Source: Paracoccaceae bacterium
GTDB lineage: Bacteria; Pseudomonadota; Alphaproteobacteria; Rhodobacterales; Rhodobacteraceae
Reading direction: 5' to 3'
Assembly (NCBI GenBank): GCA_007123625.1
Contig: SKKS01000239.1
Span: 1 to 8,131, forward strand
DNA: 8,131 nucleotides
In this document: piece by piece, positions 1-5,853 of the stretch
Layout: each line of letters begins with the position of its first letter
Numbering within the stretch: position 1 is the stretch's first letter
Position numbers and translations under genes: made by a program
The notes under the pieces: generated by a model
Seen by the model: only the letters and a program-made list of their open reading frames with translations
What the model was told of the DNA's origin: nothing
Database searches by the model: none

Positions 1-725
1 AGTTCCTCGAGCACCAGCACCCCGCCGCCGCCGCCGATCACGAACCCATCGCGGGTGGCGTCAAACGGGCGCGAGGCGGTTTCTGGCGCGTCGTTGTACT
101 TGCTCGACATGGCGCCCATGGCATCGAACAGACACGACAGGGTCCAGTCCAGTTCCTCGCCACCGCCGGCAAAGACGATGTCCTGCTTGCCCATCTGGAT
201 CAGTTCCGCCCCGTTGCCGATGCAATGCGCGCTGGTCGAACAGGCCGAGGTGATGGAGTAGTTCACGCCCTTGATCTTGAACGGCGTCGCCAGACAGGCC
301 GAATTCGTCGACGACATGCAGCGCGTCACCATGAACGGCCCCATCCGCTTGGGGCTGCCCTTTTCCACCACGATCTTGTGCGCGCTGAACAGCTGCGAAG
401 TCGACGGCCCGCCCGAGCCCACTACCAGCCCGGTGCGCGGGTTCGACACGTCGCCCGGCTCCAGCCCGGCGTCGGCGATGGCGTGCTCCATGGCGATGAA
501 GTTATAGGCCGCACCGGCCCCCATGAACCGCAGGTTACGCTTGTCGACATGGTCCTCAAGCACGATCTGCGGTTGGCCGTGCACCTGGCTGCGAAAGCCG
601 TGTTCGGCATAATCGGGCGCAAACACGATCCCCGAACGCCCCGCGCGCAGGCTGTCGGTGACTTCTTCTGCTGTGTTGCCGATGGGCGAGACCACCCCCA
701 GCCCGGTGATGACAACGCGACGCAT
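1..725 (-). CDS. fabB: 3-oxoacyl-ACP synthase I (FabB), N-terminal 241 codons, cut by the window edge
   Basis: Beta-ketoacyl-ACP synthase I condenses malonyl-ACP with acyl-ACP in type II fatty acid synthesis; FabB-type enzymes are the ones that elongate the cis-3-decenoyl intermediate of unsaturated fatty acids. The protein begins MRRVVITGLGVVSPIGN, the classic thiolase-fold ketosynthase start. The nucleophile is Cys162 in SACSTSAHCIGN (E. coli FabB uses Cys163 in a nearly identical motif), followed by KQDIVFAGGGEELDW and the glycine-rich FVIGGGGGVLVLEE at the window edge. The match is to FabB rather than FabF. The two catalytic histidines and roughly 165 residues lie outside the window. The ATG at 725 is chosen because GGAGG lies four bases upstream (730-734 on the complement). 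In many alphaproteobacteria fabA sits directly upstream of fabB; here the upstream neighbour is a peptidase gene instead, 145 bp away. The cytosolic role and family are secure from the motifs. Confidence 0.95.
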   Translation of the reverse strand, partial: MRRVVITGLGVVSPIGNTAEEVTDSLRAGRSGIVFAPDYAEHGFRSQVHGQPQIVLEDHVDKRNLRFMGAGAAYNFIAMEHAIADAGLEPGDVSNPRTGLVVGSGGPSTSQLFSAHKIVVEKGSPKRMGPFMVTRCMSSTNSACLATPFKIKGVNYSITSACSTSAHCIGNGAELIQMGKQDIVFAGGGEELDWTLSCLFDAMGAMSSKYNDAPETASRPFDATRDGFVIGGGGGVLVLEE

Positions 726-750
726 GAGGCCTCCATTTCTTGCTCTCGCC

Positions 751-780
751 TGTCTAGGACAGACTTGGGGTGTGGGGCAA
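751..780 (-). promoter_or_regulatory. possible fabB promoter with a small palindrome over the -10
   Basis: On the minus strand TTGCCC (780-775) is followed after 18 bases by TAGACA (756-751), a loose match to the housekeeping -35/-10 pattern, about 25 bases before the fabB ATG. TGTC-TAG-GACA (751-761) forms a short interrupted palindrome across the -10. The match is weak and only position relative to fabB supports it. Confidence 0.2.
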
Positions 781-841
781 GCGGTTAGGTTGCCGGTGTG
801 TGGCCCGCAGCAAAGGGGAAACCACCGGCGCGCTGCTTGTC

Positions 842-854
842 GGCTGTTTCAGCC
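842..854 (-). terminator. hairpin downstream of pip
   Basis: GGCTG-TTT-CAGCC is a perfect 5-bp stem with a 3-base loop, 16 bases past the pip stop codon. There is no T-run after it in the minus direction, so intrinsic termination is doubtful; it may only protect the 3' end, or be chance. Confidence 0.22.
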
Positions 855-870
855 TTGCGAGGGAAAGTGT

Positions 871-1830
871 TCATTCGCTCTTCGCGGCAAAAAGGTCTGT
901 CGCGCGCAGCAAACGGTCGCGGATCTGCGGCTCAGTTGCCGCATGACCTGCACCTTCCACGATGTGCAGCCGCGCACCTGGCCAGCGCTTGTGCAGGTCC
1001 CATGCGGTGCGCAGCGGGCATGGCATGTCGTAGCGACCGTGGATGATTTCCCCGGGAATCCCGTGAAGTTTGTGCGCATCCCGTAGCAACTGCCCGGGTT
1101 GCAACCAGCAATCATGCAGGAAGTAATGGTTTTCCAGTCGGGCGAAAGCCAACGCGAAATGGGGATTGCCGAATTTGGCCTCGATATCGACGCGCGGCAT
1201 CAGGGTGATGGTCTCCCCCTCCCAGATGGCCCAGGCCCGGGCCGCTTCAAGGCGCACGACCTCATCTTCCGATGTCAGCCGCTTGCGGAATGCGGCGATC
1301 AGGTCACCGCGCTCATCTTCGGGAATGGGTGCGACGAAGCGCTCCCACGCATCCGGGAACATCTGCGAAACACCGAAGCGGTAGTACCAGTCGATCTCGG
1401 CCCGGGTCACGGTATAGACCCCGCGCAGGATCAGGGCGCTGACCCGCTCCGAGTGAGTTTGTGCATAGGCGAGCGCCAGTGCCGATCCCCAGGACCCGCC
1501 AAAGACCAGCCATCTGTCGTGTCCCGCCAACGCGCGCAACCGCTCGATATCGGCCACCAGATGCCAGGTGGTGTTGGCTTCCAACGAGGCATGGGGCGTA
1601 GACCTGCCGCAGCCGCGCTGGTCAAAAAGAAGCAGGTCGTAGCGCTCCGGATCAAAGAAACGCCTGAAGTCCGGATTGATCCCGCCTCCCGGCCCGCCAT
1701 GAAGAAAAACCGCAGGTCGCGCGCCGGGCGTGCCCACACGTTCATAGTAAACCCGATGCCCGTCGCCGGTGTCCAGGAACCCGGTCTCATACGGCTCTGT
1801 TTCGGAATAGAAATCTTGCAATGCGTCCAT
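871..1830 (-). CDS. pip: proline iminopeptidase (alpha/beta hydrolase, MEROPS S33)
   Basis: Cytosolic prolyl aminopeptidase that removes N-terminal proline from peptides. The 319-residue product is full length for the bacterial family (about 310-320). It shows the oxyanion-hole segment HGGPGGG at 44-50, the DQRGCGRS motif at 70-77, the nucleophile elbow GGSWGS with Ser113, the acid Asp268 in GRYDMPCP, and the catalytic His296 in GAGHAATEP; the spacing of this triad matches the known family. The helical cap region is also present (DWYYRFG, NHYF). Three ATGs are possible (1857, 1839, 1830). The one at 1830 is preferred because AGGCGG (1845-1840) lies nine bases before it, whereas it abuts the 1839 ATG. 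No signal peptide is visible. It is divergent from the DCC-protein gene and co-oriented with fabB, but the 145-bp gap to fabB argues against tight coupling. Family call is firm; the start could be three codons longer. Confidence 0.93.
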   Translation of the reverse strand: MDALQDFYSETEPYETGFLDTGDGHRVYYERVGTPGARPAVFLHGGPGGGINPDFRRFFDPERYDLLLFDQRGCGRSTPHASLEANTTWHLVADIERLRALAGHDRWLVFGGSWGSALALAYAQTHSERVSALILRGVYTVTRAEIDWYYRFGVSQMFPDAWERFVAPIPEDERGDLIAAFRKRLTSEDEVVRLEAARAWAIWEGETITLMPRVDIEAKFGNPHFALAFARLENHYFLHDCWLQPGQLLRDAHKLHGIPGEIIHGRYDMPCPLRTAWDLHKRWPGARLHIVEGAGHAATEPQIRDRLLRATDLFAAKSE

Positions 1831-1839
1831 AGTGTCCAT

Positions 1840-1862
1840 CCGCCTGTCAGGTGTCATCTGAC
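1840..1862 (-). promoter_or_regulatory. pip ribosome binding site with an abutting hairpin
   Basis: Reading the minus strand, GTCAG-ATGACAC-CTGAC (1862-1846) is followed directly by AGGCGG (1845-1840), the ribosome binding site that decides the start at 1830. The 5-bp stem ends exactly at the binding site. It could be an operator or a translational hairpin, but a repeat this short often arises by chance. Confidence 0.35.
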
Positions 1863-1958
1863 GCTGCACCGATGCGCGTGGCAAATGAAGTGGGGGAGCC
1901 TTGCCCGCACGACACCCCGCCTGCTGGATTTCGCCGCGCGCTGCGCTAACTGCCGCGC

Positions 1959-2375
1959 ATGAAACACGATCTGCCCATTGAAGCGCCCACCAAAACGCCC
2001 CCCGAGCCTGGCACTGCCGTACTCTATAATGCCGACTGTCCGGTCTGCAACTTCGAGATACGGCACTATGCGCAATATGCGCACCGGACCGGCCTGCCGA
2101 TCCGGTTTGACGATCTGAACTCGGCCGCGCGGCGGATGTGGGGGCTTGATGCCGATACGGCGGCCCGGCGGCTTTATGTGTTGCACGACGGTCTCCTGAC
2201 ATCGGGGATCCCGGCGTTTCTGGTGCTTTGGGCGCAGATGCCGAAATACCGCTGGCTGGCCCGGGTCGTGGGACTGCCCGGCATCAGGCAGATTGCCTCG
2301 GTCGTCTATGACCATGTTCTTGCCCCTGCGATCTATCGTTGGCACCTGCGCAGACAGCGGCGCCAGACTGCCTGA
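1959..2375 (+). CDS. DCC family (DUF393) CxxC protein
   Basis: The 138-residue product has the signature of the DCC/DUF393 family, annotated as putative thiol-disulfide oxidoreductases: a beta strand AVLYNADCPVCNFE with the DxxCxxC-type motif Asp26-Cys27-Pro-Val-Cys30, a middle segment RFDDLNSAARRMWGL, then YVLHDGLLTSGIPAFLVLW and a helical tail ending in a basic cluster (WHLRRQRRQ). The substrate is unknown for the family. No signal peptide is present, so a cytosolic or membrane-peripheral location is likely; the basic, tyrosine/tryptophan-rich tail could touch the membrane. The ATG at 1959 is the only ATG before the motif, but it lacks a clear Shine-Dalgarno sequence. The gene is divergent from pip and 42 bp upstream of the ABC1 kinase gene on the same strand, probably in one transcript. 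Family assignment is good; biochemical role is not established. Confidence 0.87.
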   Translation: MKHDLPIEAPTKTPPEPGTAVLYNADCPVCNFEIRHYAQYAHRTGLPIRFDDLNSAARRMWGLDADTAARRLYVLHDGLLTSGIPAFLVLWAQMPKYRWLARVVGLPGIRQIASVVYDHVLAPAIYRWHLRRQRRQTA

Positions 2376-2407
2376 GACCCGCACCAGCCCAGTCCCGGAC
2401 AGCCAAC

Positions 2408-2420
2408 GGAGCACGCCTTG
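2408..2420 (+). promoter_or_regulatory. ribosome binding site supporting a TTG start
   Basis: GGAG at 2408-2411 is followed by six bases and TTG at 2418-2420. The nearest ATG (2428) is out of frame and the first in-frame ATG is codon 26, so the binding site selects TTG as the start of the ABC1 kinase. An in-frame GTG at codon 12 has no comparable site. Confidence 0.6.
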
Positions 2421-3770
2421 ACCCAAGATGAGCGAGACACCGCCGCTGCCGTGCCGACGGGCCGTGTCCGGCGCTTCCTGCGGTTTGGCGGCATGGCCTC
2501 GGGGATTGCGGGGGATGTCGCGGTGGGCGGAATGCGGGCGCTTGCCCAGGGCAGGCGGCCCGATGTCGCGCAGCTTCTGCTGACGCGCAAGAACACGCTG
2601 CGACTGACCGACGGGCTGTCGCATCTGCGCGGCGCGGCACTCAAGCTGGGGCAGATGCTGTCGATGGATACCGGACTTGTGCTGCCGGATGACCTGACCG
2701 CGATCCTTGGACGGATGCGTGACGATGCGCGCCACATGCCGCCAAAACAGCTGCAGTCGGTGCTGAACGCCGAATGGGGCGCAGGCTGGTACAGCCGCTT
2801 CGCGCGGTTCGACCTGCGCCCTTTTGCGGCGGCCTCGATCGGTCAGGTGCATCGGGCGGTCCTGCCGGATGGCCGTGATCTGGCGATCAAGGTGCAGTAT
2901 CCCGGTGTGCGGGCCAGCATCGACAGCGACGTGGACAATGTGGCGGTCCTTCTGCGCATGCCGGGGCTTTTGCCGCGCGGCCTGGACCTTGCGCCGCTGC
3001 TGGCCGAAGCAAAACGCCAGTTGCATGCCGAAGCCGATTACCTGGCCGAGGCGGGGCATCTGGCGCGTTTCGGCACTTTGCTGCAAGGGTCCGGGAAATT
3101 CGTGCTGCCAGAGCTGCACGCCGGTCTGTGCACGCCGCAGGTTCTGGCCATGACCTATGTGGACAGCGTGCCGCTGGACAACCTTGTCGACGCGCCCCAG
3201 GCGGTCCGCGACCGGGTCGCCGCCGCGTTGATCGAGCTGGTATTGCACGAGTTGTTTGTTTTCGGCGCGATGCAAACGGACCCCAACCTTGCGAATTACC
3301 GCTACGATCCCGGGACAGGGCGCATCGTGCTGCTGGACTTCGGGGCGGTGCAGCCCGTCGCACCGGACCTGGCGGCTGATTTTCGCACCCTTGCAAGGGT
3401 GACGCTGGACGGTAGTCCGGACGAAACCCGCGCGGCGATGTTGCGGATCGGCTATTTCGGACCTGCCACGCCTGCGCATCTTCGGAATCTGATTCAGGCC
3501 ATGTTCGATGTCGCGATGGAACCCTTGCGACAGGACGCACCGTTCGATTTCGGGCGCAGCGACCTGCTGGAACGCCTGCGGGACATGGGCCTGGCAATCG
3601 GCGACGACCGCGCGCTCGCCCATGTCCCCCCTGCCGCGACGCTGTTTTTGCACCGCAAGATCGGCGGCATGTACCTGATGGCCTCGAAGCTGCGGGCGCG
3701 TGTCGCCTTGCGACCGATGATCGAGGCCCGGCTTCACCCGACTCCCGGCCCGAAGGGCGCCGCGCGCTGA
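2418..3770 (+). CDS. ABC1/ADCK atypical kinase of the COQ8 (ADCK3) type
   Basis: Member of the ABC1/ADCK/UbiB protein-kinase-like family, which supports ubiquinone biosynthesis, probably as a membrane-associated ATPase acting on the biosynthetic complex. The 450-residue protein shows the family-specific KxGQ motif (Lys76-Gln79, then MLSMD), the alanine-rich loop AAAS at 137-140 replacing a glycine-rich loop, the ATP lysine Lys158 in AIKVQYPG, the ExD motif Glu205-Asp207, the catalytic loop Gln286-Thr-Asp288-Pro-Asn with Asn293, and the metal-binding Asp307-Phe-Gly. The loop QTDPN is the form in COQ8/ADCK3 proteins; E. coli UbiB has HxDPHPGN. No C-terminal transmembrane pair of the UbiB sort is evident. 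The start is TTG with GGAG six bases upstream. It lies 42 bp downstream of the DCC protein gene. A separate canonical UbiB elsewhere in the genome is expected but cannot be seen here. Confidence 0.94.
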   Translation: MTQDERDTAAAVPTGRVRRFLRFGGMASGIAGDVAVGGMRALAQGRRPDVAQLLLTRKNTLRLTDGLSHLRGAALKLGQMLSMDTGLVLPDDLTAILGRMRDDARHMPPKQLQSVLNAEWGAGWYSRFARFDLRPFAAASIGQVHRAVLPDGRDLAIKVQYPGVRASIDSDVDNVAVLLRMPGLLPRGLDLAPLLAEAKRQLHAEADYLAEAGHLARFGTLLQGSGKFVLPELHAGLCTPQVLAMTYVDSVPLDNLVDAPQAVRDRVAAALIELVLHELFVFGAMQTDPNLANYRYDPGTGRIVLLDFGAVQPVAPDLAADFRTLARVTLDGSPDETRAAMLRIGYFGPATPAHLRNLIQAMFDVAMEPLRQDAPFDFGRSDLLERLRDMGLAIGDDRALAHVPPAATLFLHRKIGGMYLMASKLRARVALRPMIEARLHPTPGPKGAAR

Positions 3771-3809
3771 AATCACCGCAAAGGCACCGGGTCTGACCGG
3801 TTCTCCCGC

Positions 3810-3839
3810 CGGGATTTGCCCCTTGCGGGCCGTATCCCG
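3810..3839 (+). terminator. two-tier hairpin after the ABC1 kinase
   Basis: CGGGAT (3810-3815) pairs with ATCCCG (3834-3839), and inside it GCCC (3818-3821) pairs with GGGC (3827-3830) around a CTTGC loop. It begins 39 bases after the kinase stop. There is no T-tract, as is common in GC-rich alphaproteobacteria, so the terminator call rests on position and stem strength. Confidence 0.35.
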
Positions 3840-3848
3840 TTGGGCCGG

Positions 3849-3869
3849 GCGCCGCGCAGAGCGCGGCGC
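3849..3869 (+). terminator. strong GC-only 9-bp hairpin
   Basis: GCGCCGCGC-AGA-GCGCGGCGC is a perfect 9-bp stem with a 3-base loop, the strongest inverted repeat in the intergenic regions of this window. It lies 10 bases after the preceding two-tier hairpin and before the AT-rich part of the spacer, where transcription of the kinase operon would be expected to end. It is followed by no T-run, so factor-assisted termination or 3'-end protection is as likely as intrinsic termination. Confidence 0.42.
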
Positions 3870-3910
3870 GGCGCTCAGTCAAGGGTCGGACAGTTCCGCG
3901 GCGGCACGGG

Positions 3911-4117
3911 ATGGTATATTTTTGATCGCATTTCACAAAAAATTGATGTACAGTAACTGCTCCAATACTGAACCAAAACAGGCGGACTCAATCAGATTAC
4001 GCGTAGCTTTCCGTACCAGCGAGTAACTCCGAAAACCGTTGCGCAAAAGCGGTCTCCGGTTCCGGACCAGGGCCGTGCGCTGTCGCAAGGACATGCGACC
4101 TGAGGGAGAATGCACGG
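3911..4117 (+). promoter_or_regulatory. AT-rich promoter region and palindrome-rich leader of the ammonium transporter
   Basis: About 3911-3980 is conspicuously AT-rich in a GC-rich setting and is the natural place for the amt promoter. I could not fix a convincing -35/-10 pair, and no sigma-54 GG-N10-GC element was found in the AT-rich stretch. Downstream lie several short symmetric elements: AGTAACT at 3952-3958 and again at 4022-4028 (each AGT-A-ACT, exactly 70 bp apart), TACGCGTA at 3998-4005, TTGCGCAA at 4039-4046, and a hairpin GTCGCA-AGGACA-TGCGAC at 4082-4099 just before the ribosome binding site AGGGAG (4103-4108, nine bases before the ATG). No gene is supported in 3771-4117. Function of these elements is inferred from position only. 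Confidence 0.35.
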
Positions 4118-5476
4118 ATGGACAACCAACTCGACGCGCTGACCACGATCTTCACAGAATTCTATTACTGGGTCACGATCCCCATGATGTTCCTGATCCA
4201 TGTGGGATTCTGCATGTACGAGGTCGGCGCCAGCCGCCGTCGGAACCACATGCACACGCTGATGAAGAACTCGATGATCATTCCGCTTGTGACCATCACC
4301 TTCTTTTTCTTCGGCTGGTGGCTTTACTGGGCGCTGCCCAACGGGCCATTCATCACCGGCGGCATCGAGTGGGAAGCCGCAGCCGCCAATTCGCTGGTAT
4401 CGGAGAACATGGGCACGCATCTGGATGACCGGATCACCGGGGTTTTCTGGGCGGCGTTCCTGTTGTTTTCCTGGACCGCGGCCTCCATCGTTTCGGGTTC
4501 GGTGATCGAGCGGATCAACTCGGCCGCTTTTTGGGTGCTGGCAGTCGTGATCGGGTCGTTCGCATGGATCATCGATGCCTCGTGGGGTTGGCATTATGAC
4601 GGCTGGATGGTCAAGCTGCTGGGCTACCACGATGCCTATGCATCGGGGGTGATCCATGCGATTGCGGGCGGGTTCGCGTTGGGCGTTCTGGCGGTGCTGG
4701 GTCCAAGACTGGGCAAGTTCGCCGCCGACGGCACCCCGCGCGAGATCCTGCCGCACAACCCGTGGATGGTTTGTCTGGGGCTGTTCGTGATCTATACCGG
4801 GTTCTGGGGCTTCTATGTTGCCTGCAACGTGCCGATCATCAGCACCGAGGAAATCGACGGCCAGATCATCGGCCTGAGCTTCACCGCGACCAACATCTAT
4901 CTGGGTCCGACCACGCTCAGCGCGATCACCTTCAACTTCCTGATGTCGCTGTCGGGCGGAATGCTGATGGCCTTCATGGTGTCGAAGGGCAACGCCTTCT
5001 GGACCTATTCCGGGGGCCTTGCCGGGATCATCGCCGCATCGGCGGGCAACGATCTGTACCACCCGCTCCAGTCCATGATCATCGGCGGGATCGGCGCGGC
5101 GGTCGCCTACAAGATGCACTTCTGGGTCGAGCGGAGGTTCAAGATCGACGATGCCGTCGGCGCGGTCGCGGTGCACGGCTATGCCGGGTTCGCCGGGCTG
5201 GTGATCTGCGGTTTTGTGCTGTGGGGCTATCCGGCCAGCCCGTACGAAGGGTTCGCCACCATCAACCCCCTGGGCCAGTTCCTGGGGGCGATCATCATGT
5301 TCGGCGTGCTGGGCTTCCTGCCGGGCTGGATCGTCGCGAAGATCCTGCACAGCTTCGGTGTCCTGCGCATCCCGCGCGAGATCGAACTGCTGGGCCTCGA
5401 TTTCGAGGACCAGCGCGAAGAAGACCGCGCCCGGGCCGAGGTTCGCGCAGCGAAGGAAGGTCTGCTTGGCGGCTGA
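4118..5476 (+). CDS. amt: divergent Amt/MEP/Rh family ammonium transporter
   Basis: Inner-membrane ammonium transporter of 452 residues with about eleven hydrophobic spans. Conserved pore features, aligned by eye to E. coli AmtB: Phe117 (AmtB F107) before the ERI motif at 131-133, Asp172 (D160) eight residues before the first pore histidine His180 (H168), PHN at 212-214, Phe232 (F215) in GFWGF, and KIDDAVGAVAVHG with the second pore histidine His353 (H318). The twin-histidine pore is thus intact. Unusual are Tyr233 and Cys236 where AmtB has Asn216 and Ser219, a longer loop after Phe232, and a C-terminus that keeps the LRIP...GLD element but continues as a charged helix (residues 430-447) instead of the usual HGE-AY tail. 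It has no cleavable signal peptide, unlike E. coli AmtB. The ATG at 4118 has AGGGAG nine bases upstream. No PII gene adjoins it; a small membrane-protein gene follows 33 bp later. Transport of ammonium is the safest call; methylammonium or a sensing role is possible. Confidence 0.94.
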   Translation: MDNQLDALTTIFTEFYYWVTIPMMFLIHVGFCMYEVGASRRRNHMHTLMKNSMIIPLVTITFFFFGWWLYWALPNGPFITGGIEWEAAAANSLVSENMGTHLDDRITGVFWAAFLLFSWTAASIVSGSVIERINSAAFWVLAVVIGSFAWIIDASWGWHYDGWMVKLLGYHDAYASGVIHAIAGGFALGVLAVLGPRLGKFAADGTPREILPHNPWMVCLGLFVIYTGFWGFYVACNVPIISTEEIDGQIIGLSFTATNIYLGPTTLSAITFNFLMSLSGGMLMAFMVSKGNAFWTYSGGLAGIIAASAGNDLYHPLQSMIIGGIGAAVAYKMHFWVERRFKIDDAVGAVAVHGYAGFAGLVICGFVLWGYPASPYEGFATINPLGQFLGAIIMFGVLGFLPGWIVAKILHSFGVLRIPREIELLGLDFEDQREEDRARAEVRAAKEGLLGG

Positions 5477-5509
5477 TACCGTGCGCCGGAACAACGAAAG
5501 GAATGCGAC

Positions 5510-5725
5510 ATGTCCGAACGACTGACATCCTGGGCCGTTGACCTGACCGAGATCGGGCCGATCTATCCGTTCCAGGGCCTTGAGTGGCTTTTTGCGATCA
5601 TCTGCGTCGGTGCCTGGATCGCCTGGCACATCTGGTGCTTTCGCTGGGAGCGCGCATATCACAGGGAGCGGATCGCGAAATACGGCGACTCCGAAACCCT
5701 GCGCAAGGCACTCGAACACGACTGA
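5510..5725 (+). CDS. 71-residue single-span membrane protein encoded with amt
   Basis: I do not recognise this family. The product has an N-terminal segment of about 25 residues (MSERLTSWAVDLTEIGPIYP...), one hydrophobic, tryptophan-rich span at about 26-45 (WLFAIICVGAWIAWHIWCF), then a basic tail (RWERAYHRERIAKYG) and an acidic end. The positive-inside rule places the C-terminus in the cytoplasm. No signal cleavage site or lipobox is seen. Support for its being a real gene: a good ribosome binding site AAAGGA (5497-5502) seven bases before the ATG, same strand, 33 bp after amt, a coherent membrane-protein composition, and a hairpin soon after its stop. The position is where glnK is often found in other amt operons. 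An accessory subunit, stabiliser or regulator of the transporter is a reasonable inference from linkage, without direct evidence. Confidence 0.8.
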   Translation: MSERLTSWAVDLTEIGPIYPFQGLEWLFAIICVGAWIAWHIWCFRWERAYHRERIAKYGDSETLRKALEHD

Positions 5726-5733
5726 GCACGCCT

Positions 5734-5761
5734 GCGGCGCCGGGCAGGGTTCCAGCGCCGC
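5734..5761 (+). terminator. candidate terminator hairpin of the amt unit
   Basis: GCGGCGC (5734-5740) pairs perfectly with GCGCCGC (5755-5761) across a 14-base loop, starting nine bases after the small membrane-protein stop codon. No T-tract follows. Position makes it the best candidate for the end of the amt transcript. Confidence 0.35.
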
Positions 5762-5819
5762 CGACACCCGAAACAGGTATCGGTGCCCGTGACCATGGCC
5801 AACTATCCCTTCGCCTGCG

Positions 5820-5853
5820 GGACTGGAAATTCGCGCCAGTCCGGGCGATAGGA
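5820..5853 (+). promoter_or_regulatory. hrpB leader inverted repeat and ribosome binding site
   Basis: GGACTGG (5820-5826) and CCAGTCC (5836-5842) form a perfect 7-bp stem with a 9-base loop. Seven bases later AGGA (5850-5853) serves as the ribosome binding site, five bases before the hrpB ATG. The hairpin could influence ribosome access or be a second terminator-like element of the amt unit; neither is shown. Confidence 0.35.

Noticed and set aside
225..788. 187-codon plus-strand frame over fabB
   Set aside because: It overlaps the coding strand of fabB including its active-site region and has no recognisable protein features.
1099..1962. 287-codon plus-strand frame over pip
   Set aside because: It is antisense to pip across its catalytic triad region and has no domain or ribosome binding site.
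1831..2202. Upstream extension of the pip frame, giving a 443-residue protein
   Set aside because: The extra 124 residues lie antisense to the DCC protein gene, are low-complexity Arg/Ala-rich, and have no family resemblance; the ribosome binding site supports the start at 1830.
1854..3776. 640-codon open frame on the minus strand
   Set aside because: It lies antisense to the DCC and ABC1 kinase genes and reads as Arg/Gln/His-rich sequence without motifs, as expected of antisense frames in GC-rich DNA.
3823..4115. Short frames on both strands within the kinase-amt spacer (67 codons plus, 60 codons minus)
   Set aside because: They cross the strong hairpins, the AT-rich promoter-like stretch and the amt leader, lack good ribosome binding sites and look like random Arg/Ser-rich translations.
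3911..4117. Sigma-54 promoter or NtrC-type site in front of amt
   Set aside because: I looked for GG-N10-GC in the AT-rich stretch and for TGCACC/GGTGCA-type symmetry in the leader and found no acceptable match.
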